The position numbers and the translations under genes are program-made. Source: Plantibacter sp. ME-Dv--P-122b (GTDB taxonomy: Bacteria > Actinomycetota > Actinomycetes > Actinomycetales > Microbacteriaceae). From it: a stretch of 64,000 nucleotides of DNA. The notes under the pieces are model-generated. The model was not told the origin of the DNA, searched no databases, and saw only the letters and a list, made by a program, of their open reading frames with translations. The stretch lies in assembly GCF_030209375.1 (NCBI RefSeq), contig NZ_JARVSC010000009.1, positions 248,001-312,000 on the forward strand. The letters are read 5' to 3'. Below, piece by piece: positions 1-8,021 of the stretch (its first letter is position 1; every line of letters starts with the position of its first letter).

Positions 1-667
1 GCATGAGTGCGGACTCCTCCGGGAGCAGCGGTCCTGACCCGCCCTCGTCGAGCTGCGCGCGCAGCTGTCGGCGAGCCGCCGCGCCGGGGTCGAGCGCGTC
101 CGTCTCCGAGGACACGACGAGGACGCCGCTGAGCACCGCGTCGCGGAGCGCGTCGGCGACCGTATCGGCGCGTCCTGGACGCGGGCTCGCGATCTCGTCC
201 AGAGCGAGTCCGACGTTCGCCGCCAGGAGCATGGTCGCCGCGACGTCGACGTCGACGGCCAGCAGGCCTGCCGCCGCACATCGGGAGAGCGTCCGCTCCA
301 GGAGCGTCATCACGCCATCCTTCGCACGGCTGCTCGTCCATGGGCGCGGGGCGAACATCAAGCGGTACACCGCCGGGTTCTCCCGAGCGAACGCCAGATG
401 GTCGGCCCAACCGCGACGCAGATCGGCCGCGGGGTCGTCGGACACCTCGAGTTCGGCCTTCCGTGCCGCGTACCGCTGCAGACCGACCTCGGCGAGGGCG
501 TCGAGCAGGCCCCGCTTGTCGCCGAACAGTCGGTACAGCACCGGTTGGGTCACTCCGACCGCCTCGCAGACCGCCCGCGTGGCGATCTCCCCGTCGGTGG
601 CGGCCACGAGTTGCTCCTCGGCCGCTTGGAGCAGTGCGCTCCGGAGGTCGTCGTCGGATCGGGTCAT
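1..667 (-). CDS. TetR family repressor (3' end cut by window edge)
   Basis: Transcriptional repressor of the TetR family; 222 codons are visible before the left window edge cuts off the C-terminus. A helix-turn-helix covers about residues 5-50 (recognition segment VTQPVLYRLFGDK), followed by the all-helical ligand-binding part. It diverges from the SDR operon starting at 763 and probably controls it through the palindrome at 728-748. An in-frame ATG exists at 679, but a TATGAT box (680-675) covers it and ends 7 nt before the ATG at 667, so I chose 667 as a leaderless start. The ligand cannot be told from sequence. Confidence 0.85.
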   Translation of the reverse strand, partial: MTRSDDDLRSALLQAAEEQLVAATDGEIATRAVCEAVGVTQPVLYRLFGDKRGLLDALAEVGLQRYAARKAELEVSDDPAADLRRGWADHLAFARENPAVYRLMFAPRPWTSSRAKDGVMTLLERTLSRCAAAGLLAVDVDVAATMLLAANVGLALDEIASPRPGRADTVADALRDAVLSGVLVVSSETDALDPGAAARRQLRAQLDEGGSGPLLPEESALM

Positions 668-727
668 ACGGTCGATCATATCGCATCTGGTATCGCCGAT
701 CGTAACTGTGCTAGCGTGGCGTATCAG

Positions 728-748
728 CGAAATGAAACAACCATTTCG
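728..748. promoter_or_regulatory. Probable TetR operator upstream of the SDR operon
   Basis: A perfect inverted repeat, CGAAATG (728-734) and CATTTCG (742-748), with a 7-nt centre. It lies 14 nt before the first SDR start and downstream of a possible -10 (TAGCGT, 712-717). A 21-bp palindrome between a TetR gene and a divergent operon is the usual layout of a TetR operator. That this TetR binds it is inference. Confidence 0.6.
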
Positions 749-762
749 ACGAAAGGGATCAC

Positions 763-1509
763 ATGGACAGCAAGAACCGTTCGCAGCGCGTCGCGATCGT
801 CACCGGCGGCTCCCGGGGCATCGGACGTGCCATCTCCACCCGCCTCGCCCGAGAAGGCTTCGCGGTGGTCGTCAACTCCGACACCGGTGGCGACGCGGCC
901 GCAGCCACGATCGACGACATCGTGCGCGCAGGAGGTCGCGCCGTCGCCGTACAGGCCGACGTCGCCGACGAGCACGCGGTCGCAGCGATGTTCGACCAGG
1001 CGGAGGATGAGTTCGGCGGAGTGGACGTCGTCGCGCATTCGGCCGGACGCCTCGCACTGTCGAGCATCGCCGAACAGGACCTGGACGTGCTCGACGCGCT
1101 GCATCGGACGAACATCCGCGGCACCTTCGTCGTCGCGCAGCAGGCGGCGCGTCGGCTGCGGGCCGGCGGTGCGTTCATCGGCATGTCGACCTCGGTCGTC
1201 GGTACGCAGTTCCCCACCTACGGCGCCTACGTGGCGAGCAAGAGCGCGGTCGAGGGGATGACGCTGATCCTGGCGAAGGAACTCCGTGGTCGAGACGTCA
1301 CGGCCAATGTGGTCGCGCCTGGGCCCACGGGCACGGAGCTGTTCCTGAACGGGAAGACCGACGAGCAGATCGACGCACTCGCGAGGGCGGTCCCTCTCGA
1401 GCGCCTCGGCAGGCCGGAGGACATCGCCGGTGTCGTCGCGTTCCTCGCCGGACCCGACGGGCACTGGGTGAACGGGCAGGTCATCCGCGCGAACGGCGGG
1501 TTGGTCTGA
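763..1509 (+). CDS. SDR family oxidoreductase (FabG-like)
   Basis: A classical short-chain dehydrogenase/reductase of 248 residues, cytosolic and NAD(P)-dependent. The nucleotide-binding motif TGGSRGIG is at residues 14-21, the active-site Ser lies in MSTS (141-144), and the catalytic pair is Tyr156/Lys160 (YVASK). The usual NNAG motif reads HSAG here. A good ribosome site (GAAAGGG) precedes the ATG. It is first in a three-gene operon with a second SDR, which overlaps its stop codon, and a tautomerase-like protein. The TetR neighbour suggests induction by a small, perhaps toxic, carbonyl compound. The substrate is unknown. Confidence 0.88.
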   Translation: MDSKNRSQRVAIVTGGSRGIGRAISTRLAREGFAVVVNSDTGGDAAAATIDDIVRAGGRAVAVQADVADEHAVAAMFDQAEDEFGGVDVVAHSAGRLALSSIAEQDLDVLDALHRTNIRGTFVVAQQAARRLRAGGAFIGMSTSVVGTQFPTYGAYVASKSAVEGMTLILAKELRGRDVTANVVAPGPTGTELFLNGKTDEQIDALARAVPLERLGRPEDIAGVVAFLAGPDGHWVNGQVIRANGGLV

Positions 1510-2411
1510 TGTCGTCGGTCAAGGTCGTCCTGATCTCGGGTGCGTCCAGTGGGTTCGGCCGCGAGACGGCGGTGGCACTCGCGCGCTCGGGGAACGTCGT
1601 CTTCGCAGGCATGCGGGCGATCGCCGGCCGTAACGCGGCGAACCGGGCGGCGCTCGATGAGCTGGCGCGGGCCGAAGGGCTCCGGCTGCACGTGGTCGAC
1701 CTCGACGTGCAGTCGGAGCGATCCGTGACTGACGCCGTCGAACACGTCCTCCAGGCCCATGGACGCCTCGACGTCCTCGTGCAGAACGCCGGCCATATGG
1801 CCTTCGGCCCGGCTGAAGCATTCACGCCGGATCAGTTCGCTCACTTGTACGACGTGAACGTCCTCGGAGCCCACCGCCTGGCGCGCGCCGTCCTGCCGCA
1901 GATGCGGTCCCGACGCGAGGGCTTCATCGTCTGGGTCGGCAGCTCGTCCACTCGAGGCGGACACCCGCCCTTCCTGGCGCCGTACTTCGCGGCGAAGGCC
2001 GGCATGGACGCCCTCGCCGAGAGTTACGCGGCGGAATCGATCCGCTTCGGTGTCGAGAGCACCATCGTCGTGCCGGGGGCCTTCACCGCTGGGACGAACC
2101 ACTTCACGAACGCCTCCGCCCCGGACGACACGGCACGCGTGATCGAGCATGACGCCGAGTACGGTGCGCTCCGTCAGGAACTCACCGGGCGCTTGTCAGC
2201 GATCGTGCCGGTCGACGCCGACGTGCAGCAGGTCGCCGACGAGATCGTCCGCCTCGTCGGCCTGCCGGGAGGAACCCGCCCGTTCCGAACGCACGTCGAC
2301 CCCTCCCGAGACGGGAGTGAGGTCGTGTCGGCCGTCGCGGACCGCATCCGCGCGGAGTTCTATCACCGCATCGGCATCGAGGACCTGCTGTCCGCGAACG
2401 CCGCACTCTGA
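1509..2411 (+). CDS. SDR family oxidoreductase
   Basis: Second short-chain dehydrogenase/reductase of the operon, 300 residues, of the extended-substrate type often seen with lipids and steroids. GASSGFG (11-17) is the nucleotide motif, NAG is at 93-95, Ser145-147 precede the catalytic Tyr159/Lys163, and the C-terminal 60 residues form a family-variable lid. The ATG shares one base with the TGA of the previous SDR (TGATG), so the two are translationally coupled. Two SDRs and a 4-OT-like protein in one TetR-controlled operon look like a small pathway acting on a cyclic or unsaturated ketone. The exact substrate cannot be read from sequence. Confidence 0.85.
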   Translation: MSSVKVVLISGASSGFGRETAVALARSGNVVFAGMRAIAGRNAANRAALDELARAEGLRLHVVDLDVQSERSVTDAVEHVLQAHGRLDVLVQNAGHMAFGPAEAFTPDQFAHLYDVNVLGAHRLARAVLPQMRSRREGFIVWVGSSSTRGGHPPFLAPYFAAKAGMDALAESYAAESIRFGVESTIVVPGAFTAGTNHFTNASAPDDTARVIEHDAEYGALRQELTGRLSAIVPVDADVQQVADEIVRLVGLPGGTRPFRTHVDPSRDGSEVVSAVADRIRAEFYHRIGIEDLLSANAAL

Positions 2412-2447
2412 CCCCCGGACCATCCGGGCCCTACCGAAAGGAACATC

Positions 2448-2654
2448 ATGCCCTTCGCCAACCTGAAGATCCCTGCAGGCACCCTCACCCCCGAGTCGAA
2501 GACGAAGCTCCAGGACGCCGTCACCGAGGCCATCGTCGACGTCTACGGAGAGCGGGCGCGTCCGACGACGCTGGTCATCCTCGATGAAGTCGCCGACGGT
2601 GGCTGGATGCTCGGCGGTACCATTCTCAACGAAGCGATGCTCGGCCGCGTCTGA
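2448..2654 (+). CDS. Tautomerase family protein (4-oxalocrotonate tautomerase-like)
   Basis: A 68-residue protein of the 4-oxalocrotonate tautomerase fold, which acts as an oligomer and moves keto/enol double bonds. Removal of the initiator Met would expose Pro at position 1, the catalytic base of the family, and the start MPFANLKIPAG matches that pattern. The length is normal. A ribosome site (GAAAGGA) lies 36 bases after the preceding SDR stop, so it is the last gene of the operon. It probably isomerises the product or substrate of the two reductases. Hairpins at 2668-2718 follow. Confidence 0.8.
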   Translation: MPFANLKIPAGTLTPESKTKLQDAVTEAIVDVYGERARPTTLVILDEVADGGWMLGGTILNEAMLGRV

Positions 2655-2667
2655 GACCGCCACGAGG

Positions 2668-2718
2668 GTGACGGGGCCGTGAGGTTCGGGTTCCCGTCAC
2701 TCTCGGGGGCGCCGAGAG
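2668..2718. terminator. Two hairpins between convergent genes
   Basis: GTGACGGG (2668-2675) pairs with CCCGTCAC (2693-2700), and CTCTCGG (2700-2706) pairs with CCGAGAG (2712-2718). They sit between the end of the SDR operon and the end of the convergent MFS gene, so they may terminate from both sides. There is no U-tract, so the function is inferred from position and pairing only. Confidence 0.45.
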
Positions 2719-2769
2719 CGGGCGAGGTCGCGCATCACCGGGCCCGGGCCCGGTGCCGATCGCCGGTGC

Positions 2770-3984
2770 TCAGACCGTGTGCGCGGCCGCTGCGAGGGAC
2801 GCAGTGGGGGGCTCCTCCTGCTGGAGTGGTCGTGGCTGGGAGCGCTTCGCGGCGACGGCTGCGGCGGTGATGACGATCAGCCCGAGGAGCGTCATCACCG
2901 CACCGGCCCAGATCGGCGAGGTGTAGCCGAGGCCTGCCGTGATGGTGATGCCGCCGAGCCAAGCGCCGAGCGCGTTGCCGAGGTTGAACGCGGCGATGTT
3001 CGCTCCCGAGGCGAGCGTCGGAGCGGCCGACGCGTACCGCATGACCCGCATCTGCAGCGCGGGGACGGTCGCGAATCCGAAGCCGCCCATGAGGACGAGG
3101 GCGATCACGGTGGCGACGGGCGACTGCGCGGTCGCGGCGAAGGCGACCAGGATCACGGTCAGCACCGCGATCACGACGATGAGCGTCCGGTCGATGTTCC
3201 GGTCCGCCGCCTTACCGCCCACGATGTTGCCGACCAGGAGTCCGACGCCGAAGAGGATGAGCAGCCACGGCACCGTGGTCGATGCGAAGCCGCTGACCTC
3301 CGTGAGCGTGTAGGCGATGTAGGTGAACGCGCCGAACATGCCGCCGTAGCCGAGGACCGTGACAGCGATCGAGAGCCAGACCTGGCCGGAACGGAACGCG
3401 CGCAGCTCGGCGAGGAGCGATGCCGGGACTTCGTCACGCTTCGGCTTCGGCACGAGTGTCAGGATGCCGATGAAGGCGATGAGCCCGATCACCGTGATGG
3501 CCCAGAAGGTCGAGCGCCAGCCGAAGTGCTGGCCGAGCAGCGTGCCGAAGGGGACGCCGAGCACGTTCGCCGCGGTGAGGCCGGTGAACATGATCGCGAT
3601 CGCGCCGGCCTGTTTGTGGGCCGGGACCATCGCCGCCGCCAGCACCGAACCGATGCCGAAGAACGCTCCGTGGCTGAGGGCGGCGAGGATGCGGCCGGCG
3701 AGCATGACCTGGTAGTCGCCGGCGAGTGCCGAGACGAGGTTGCCGGCGATGAAGAGCACCATCAGGGCCAGGAGGACGGGCTTCTTCGGCAGTCGGATGA
3801 CCGCAGCGGTGAGGGCGAGCGCCCCGACGACGACGGCCAGGGCGTAGCCGGAGATGAGCCAGCCGGCTGCGGCCTCCGAGACGCCGAAGTCGGCCGCCAC
3901 CTCGGGCAGCAGGCCCATGATGACGAACTCCGTGAGGCCGATGCCGAAGCCGCCGAGGGCGAGGGCGATGAGACCGAGTGGCAT
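2770..3984 (-). CDS. MFS transporter (DHA1-type drug/sugar efflux)
   Basis: A 12-helix major facilitator superfamily exporter of 404 residues, resembling the AraJ/Cmr-type drug:H+ antiporters. The chain is a series of hydrophobic segments with the short loop PKPKRDEV in the middle and a hydrophilic tail. The reading frame stays open upstream, but the ATG at 3984 is preceded by AGGA at good spacing and starts directly at the first membrane helix (MPLGLIALALGG), so I chose it. It diverges from a MarR regulator at 4166. The shared 180-bp spacer carries repeated half-sites, so the exporter is probably repressed by MarR and induced by its own substrate. Confidence 0.88.
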   Translation of the reverse strand: MPLGLIALALGGFGIGLTEFVIMGLLPEVAADFGVSEAAAGWLISGYALAVVVGALALTAAVIRLPKKPVLLALMVLFIAGNLVSALAGDYQVMLAGRILAALSHGAFFGIGSVLAAAMVPAHKQAGAIAIMFTGLTAANVLGVPFGTLLGQHFGWRSTFWAITVIGLIAFIGILTLVPKPKRDEVPASLLAELRAFRSGQVWLSIAVTVLGYGGMFGAFTYIAYTLTEVSGFASTTVPWLLILFGVGLLVGNIVGGKAADRNIDRTLIVVIAVLTVILVAFAATAQSPVATVIALVLMGGFGFATVPALQMRVMRYASAAPTLASGANIAAFNLGNALGAWLGGITITAGLGYTSPIWAGAVMTLLGLIVITAAAVAAKRSQPRPLQQEEPPTASLAAAAHTV

Positions 3985-4061
3985 GACGATTCCTGCGATT
4001 CCTGGGGGCCGTGGCGAGAGTGCTGGTGGCCGGTGGCCGGTGGGCGGGACGCGTACGCTGA

Positions 4062-4130
4062 TAGTTGCAGACGCGCGATAGATATCGTTGCACGCGCTAG
4101 GTAATAGCGCAAGCAACTACGTGCGCCTGC
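4062..4130. promoter_or_regulatory. MarR operator cluster between MFS and marR
   Basis: Left half GTTGCACGCGCTA (4087-4099) and right half TAGCGCAAGCAAC (4105-4117) form an imperfect inverted repeat (11 of 13 positions) around a 5-nt centre. Related half-sites TTGC-N2/4-GCGC occur at 4065 and, on the other strand, at 4131-4122, so four copies lie within 70 bp of the shared promoter. Repeated palindromic sites between a marR gene and a divergent exporter are typical of MarR autoregulation. Binding is inferred. Confidence 0.6.
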
Positions 4131-4165
4131 AATCAATTGATCGATGTTCGAACCGAGGAGTCCCG

Positions 4166-4624
4166 ATGGGCATCGCCGACGACGCTGTTGAGATCCGCGC
4201 GCAGGGGTGGCGGACGCTCGCCGCCCTGTACGGATCGATCGAGTCCGATCTGGAACGTGCGCTGCAGGCCGAGGCCCGACTCTCGGTGGTCGAGTACACC
4301 GTGCTGGACGCCCTGGGGCGCCAGGACGGCTGGCACATGCGCATGCAGCAGCTCGCCCGCGCGACGGCCCTGTCTCCGAGCGCCACCACCCGGCTCGTCA
4401 ACCGCCTCGAGGACCGCGCGCTCCTCACCCGCGTGCTGTGCGCCGATGACCGCCGCGGTGTCTACACCGAGCTCACTGCGGCCGGGAAGGCGCTGCTCGA
4501 GGAGGCCCGACCGGTGCACGACCGCGCCCTGGAGGAGTCGCTCACCACAGCCGAGTCCCTCCCGGAACTCGCGCCGCTCGTGGAGGCGATCCACCGGCTG
4601 GAGCCCGTCGCCACCACCGCTTGA
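4166..4624 (+). CDS. MarR family transcriptional regulator
   Basis: A 152-residue winged-helix dimer of the MarR family. The helix-turn-helix is around residues 55-80 (MQQLARATALSPSATTRLVNRL) and the wing follows (DDRRGVYTELT). An upstream in-frame ATG at 4088 lies inside the operator. The ATG at 4166 has a strong GAGGAG ribosome site and gives the family's usual length. It diverges from the MFS exporter and very probably represses both genes, with release by a phenolic or drug-like ligand. A palindromic intergenic element follows its stop codon. Confidence 0.9.
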   Translation: MGIADDAVEIRAQGWRTLAALYGSIESDLERALQAEARLSVVEYTVLDALGRQDGWHMRMQQLARATALSPSATTRLVNRLEDRALLTRVLCADDRRGVYTELTAAGKALLEEARPVHDRALEESLTTAESLPELAPLVEAIHRLEPVATTA

Positions 4625-4627
4625 CCT

Positions 4628-4713
4628 GTTCGCAATTCAGGATGCCTCCGGCGTGTCCGTGCTGCGGCGCGGCGGAACCGGCGAGACACGCGGGGTCGTC
4701 CTGAATTGCGAAC
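4628..4713. repeat. Palindromic intergenic element, copy 1
   Basis: A perfect 15-bp inverted repeat bounds this 86-bp element: GTTCGCAATTCAGGA (4628-4642) and its complement (4699-4713). Inside are CGGCGTGTC (4649-4657) and GACACGC (4685-4691) facing each other. The same boxes in the same order recur at 20171-20255 and 20256-20325. It lies directly after marR. It could form a long hairpin and act as a terminator, or be a dispersed mobile palindrome. Confidence 0.7.
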
Positions 4714-4764
4714 ACGGCGTCGGTGGGTGATGCCAAGCTGAGTCGTCCGACTCGAGGGAGCACG

Positions 4765-5730
4765 ATGAGCACCGCAGCACCGAACACCCGTGTCACCGCG
4801 CTCGTCGCACCAGGGTCCCGCAGGGTGCTGGGCGCCTATCTCGGCGCAGCGCTCATCTGGGGTGCCAGCTTCCTCTTCATGAAGACCGGCCTGACCGGAC
4901 TCGCTCCGGCGCAGGTCGCCCTGTCCCGTGTGGTGCTCGGTGCCCTTACCCTCTGCATCATCATGCTCGTCACCCGACGCCGCTGGCCGCGAGAGCGTCG
5001 GCTCTGGGCGCACCTCGCCGTCGTCTCCGTCTTCCTCTGCGTCGCCCCGTTCCTCCTGTTCTCCTGGGCTGGACAGTTCCTGCCGTCCGGCCTGTCGAGC
5101 ATCCTCAACGCGACCACGCCGATCATGACGCTCGCCGTCGGCGCCGTGTTCCTCCCGAAGGAACGACTGAACGGCCTGCAGGTGTTCGGCATCTTCGTCG
5201 GCGCCCTCGGCGTCGCGATCGTCGTCGGCCCCTGGCGTGTCCTGGCCGACCCGGCGATCCTCGAGTCCATCCCGGCGCAGCTCGCCTGCCTCGGCGCGAC
5301 CCTCTGCTACGGCATCGCCTTCGTCTACCTCCGGAAGTTCGTCCTCGGCACCCACAGCTACGACGCGGTCGTCATCTCGGCCGTGGAGATCTCGCTCGCC
5401 GCCGTCATCATGCTCGTGCTCTCGCCGTTCATCGCGATGCAGCCCGTGTCACTCGACGCCCCGGTCGTCCTCAGCATGCTCGCGCTGGGAGCGCTCGGCA
5501 CCGGCGTCGCCTACATCTGGATGACGACGATCGTCGACTCCTGGGGCGCGACGGCGGCGTCCACCGTCACGTACCTCACGCCCCTGGTCGGTGTCGTCCT
5601 CGGCATCCTCGTCCTCGGCGAGATCCTGCACTGGAACGAGCCTGTCGGTGGCGTGATCGTCGTGCTCGGCATCCTCGTGAGTCAGGGCCGGCTCCGGCTC
5701 CGGCGGCGCACGCCCCCACTCTCGGCATAG
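4765..5730 (+). CDS. EamA/DMT family transporter
   Basis: A ten-helix drug/metabolite transporter of 321 residues with two EamA repeats, roughly residues 20-155 and 170-300. Conserved features include WGASFLFMK in the first helix and a Pro-rich turn before the last helices (VTYLTPLVGVVLG). Such proteins move amino acids, nucleosides or other metabolites across the cytoplasmic membrane, usually outward. The ATG at 4765 has a good ribosome site (GAGGGAG); an in-frame ATG at 4723 does not. It is followed after 58 bases by an amidase/peptidase pair on the same strand, possibly co-transcribed. The substrate is unknown. Confidence 0.88.
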   Translation: MSTAAPNTRVTALVAPGSRRVLGAYLGAALIWGASFLFMKTGLTGLAPAQVALSRVVLGALTLCIIMLVTRRRWPRERRLWAHLAVVSVFLCVAPFLLFSWAGQFLPSGLSSILNATTPIMTLAVGAVFLPKERLNGLQVFGIFVGALGVAIVVGPWRVLADPAILESIPAQLACLGATLCYGIAFVYLRKFVLGTHSYDAVVISAVEISLAAVIMLVLSPFIAMQPVSLDAPVVLSMLALGALGTGVAYIWMTTIVDSWGATAASTVTYLTPLVGVVLGILVLGEILHWNEPVGGVIVVLGILVSQGRLRLRRRTPPLSA

Positions 5731-5788
5731 GGTGGCTGGACGGCCGCGCGCTGACGGTCGCGGCCCTTCCCACGGAACGAGGTTTCAC

Positions 5789-6589
5789 ATGCGCATCGCA
5801 TCCGGGCAGTTCTCCGCCGGAACGGACATCGACGAGAACCTCGCCAGCGTGGTCGCCCTGCTCGGTGAGGCCGCGGCGGGTGGCGCCGAACTGCTCGTGC
5901 TGCCGGAGATGAGCAGCTACGGCACCTCGGAGCCGCCGAGTGCGCTCGCCGCGATCGCCCAACCCCTCGACGGTCCCTTCATCACGGGCGTCGCCGCCGC
6001 AGCGGCCGCGCGCTCCCTCCCGACGGTCGTCGGCACCATCGAGGAGAACCCCGGCGGGTTGCCCTACAACACGCTCGTGGCGATCGACGCCGAGGGGAAC
6101 ATCACCGCGACGTACCGGAAGGTGCACCTCTACGACGCCTTCGGCTATGCCGAGAGCGACGGCATCACGGCCGGCGAGCTCACCGACCCCTTCGTCCTCG
6201 AGCTCGGCGACCTCCGCATCGGTGCGTTCACCTGCTACGACCTCCGCTTCCCGGAGAGTGCCCGGCGCCTCATCGACGCCGGTGCCAACGTCATCCTGCT
6301 GCCAGCGATGTGGATCGTCGGCCCCGGCAAGGAGGACGCCTGGACGACCCTCGTGCGCGCCCGGGCGATCGAGAACACCGCCTACGTCGTGAGCGCCAAC
6401 CAGACCGGCCCGCTCGCCACCGGGAACTCGATCATCGTCGACCCCGCAGGCGTCGTCATCGCCGCCGCCGGCGAGGCACCCGGGGTGGTCTTCGCCGAGC
6501 TCGATCCGGCGCGACTCGACGCCGTCCGCGCGCGGGTGCCCTCGCTCGCCAACCGTCGGTTCACCGTGGTCCCGCGGAACGCGGAATGA
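5789..6589 (+). CDS. Carbon-nitrogen hydrolase (nitrilase superfamily amidase)
   Basis: An amide hydrolase of the nitrilase superfamily, 266 residues. The catalytic triad is visible as Glu40 (LPEM), Lys111 (YRKVHLYD) and Cys149 (FTCYDLRFPE). The motif set resembles omega-amidase and deaminated-glutathione amidase (NIT1-like) proteins more than true nitrilases, so it probably releases ammonia from a small omega-amide or glutathione-derived compound in the cytosol. An upstream in-frame ATG lacks a ribosome site; the chosen ATG follows ACGAGG. The next gene starts inside its stop codon (ATGA), so the amidase and M20 peptidase are translationally coupled and may act on the same substrates. Confidence 0.88.
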   Translation: MRIASGQFSAGTDIDENLASVVALLGEAAAGGAELLVLPEMSSYGTSEPPSALAAIAQPLDGPFITGVAAAAAARSLPTVVGTIEENPGGLPYNTLVAIDAEGNITATYRKVHLYDAFGYAESDGITAGELTDPFVLELGDLRIGAFTCYDLRFPESARRLIDAGANVILLPAMWIVGPGKEDAWTTLVRARAIENTAYVVSANQTGPLATGNSIIVDPAGVVIAAAGEAPGVVFAELDPARLDAVRARVPSLANRRFTVVPRNAE

Positions 6590-7914
6590 GCGTGGGCGAA
6601 CGCGTGGGCGACCCGGTCGGTCTCTCGGAGGTCGTCTCCATCACGCGCGACCTCATCCGGATCGACACCTCGAACTACGGTGGCGGTCGTGCCGTCGGCG
6701 AGTCGCGCGCGGCGGACCTCGTGGAACGTCTGCTCGGTGAGGTCGGGATCGTGTGCGAGCGCTTCGAGGCCGAGCCCGGCCGGACGAATCTCGTCGCGCG
6801 GTGGCCTGGGCGCGATCGCACCCTCCCCGGCCTCCTGCTGCACGGGCACCTCGACGTCGTCCCGGTCGACGCTGCCGCGTGGACGGTCGACCCGTTCGGC
6901 GGCGAGATCACCGACGGCATGCTGTGGGGCCGCGGCGCCGTGGACATGAAGAACATGGTGGCGATGATCGTCGCGTCGGTCCGGCGCATGGTCACGGCGG
7001 GGGAGCAGCCCGAGCGCGACGTCGTCCTGGCGTTCTTCGCCGACGAGGAGGCGGGGTGCGTCCTCGGCTCGCAGTGGATGGTGGAGCATCACCCGGAGCA
7101 GTTCGCCGGCGTCCGCGACGCGATCAGCGAGGGCGGCGGGTACAGCGTCACCCTCGGTGAACGAGCCGAGGCGCGTGCCTACCTGCTCAACACCGGCGAG
7201 AAGGGCGTGCTCTGGCTGCGGCTGACCGCCCACGGTGCCGCCGGTCACGCCTCCCTCGCGAGCCAGGATTCGGCGATCGTCAAGCTCGCGGCCGCCGTCG
7301 GCCGGATCGGCGCGCTCGACTGGCCGGTGTCGTTCACCGAGACCACGACGCACCTGTTCCAGCGGCTGCGCGAACTGACCGGAGCGTCCCCCGAGCTGTC
7401 GCCGTTCGAACTCGCTGCGCTCGTCGGCCCGAGCGCGTCGCGGCTGCGCGCCGGCCTGCAGAACGTGGCGAACGTCACCCTGATCTCCGGCGGGTACAAG
7501 GAGAACGTGATCCCCGAGTCCGCGACCGCGACGGTCGACGCCCGGTTCCTGCCCGGCCAGCGGGACGAGGTCATCGCGCGCATCCGCGAGGCGGCGGGTG
7601 AGGGGGTCGACGTCGAGGTCCAGCTGGAGCTCATCGCGATGGAGTCCCCGAACGACGGCGAGCTCGTCTCGGTGATCGAGGCGGTCATCGAGCGGCACGA
7701 CCCCGGAGCGACCGTGCTCCCGCACCTCATCCCCGGCGGCACCGACGCGAAGGCGCTCAGCCGACTCGGCATCACGGGGTACGGCTTCATCCCGCTCCGG
7801 TTGCCGGCGGACTTCGACTTCCCCGGCATGTTCCACGGTGTCGACGAACGCGTGCCACTCGACGCGCTCGACTTCGGCTGCGCGGTGCTCACGGACATCA
7901 TCCGTTCGGCCTGA
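6586..7914 (+). CDS. M20 family metallopeptidase (ArgE/DapE-like)
   Basis: A zinc-dependent peptidase/deacylase of the M20 family, 442 residues. Metal ligands and catalytic residues are in place: His88 in GHLD, Asp120 in VDMKNM, Glu154/155 in DEEAG, Glu182 in SEGGG and a C-terminal His in MFHGVDE. The catalytic domain is interrupted from about residue 200 to 315 by the dimerisation insert. It begins four bases before the end of the amidase gene. Members cleave acylated amino acids or dipeptides. Similarity to M20 peptidases that keep an arginine-rich tail is weak, so the substrate stays open. Confidence 0.88.
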   Translation: MSVGERVGDPVGLSEVVSITRDLIRIDTSNYGGGRAVGESRAADLVERLLGEVGIVCERFEAEPGRTNLVARWPGRDRTLPGLLLHGHLDVVPVDAAAWTVDPFGGEITDGMLWGRGAVDMKNMVAMIVASVRRMVTAGEQPERDVVLAFFADEEAGCVLGSQWMVEHHPEQFAGVRDAISEGGGYSVTLGERAEARAYLLNTGEKGVLWLRLTAHGAAGHASLASQDSAIVKLAAAVGRIGALDWPVSFTETTTHLFQRLRELTGASPELSPFELAALVGPSASRLRAGLQNVANVTLISGGYKENVIPESATATVDARFLPGQRDEVIARIREAAGEGVDVEVQLELIAMESPNDGELVSVIEAVIERHDPGATVLPHLIPGGTDAKALSRLGITGYGFIPLRLPADFDFPGMFHGVDERVPLDALDFGCAVLTDIIRSA

Positions 7915-8021
7915 CGGCAGGGGACCGGGCGGCCGACCGGTGTTCGGGTTCGCCGATCGGCCACCCGGAGTCGGGTGGCACGGTGTTCTGGCGAGCTCGG
8001 GGTCCGGGAGTCTCAGCGGTA

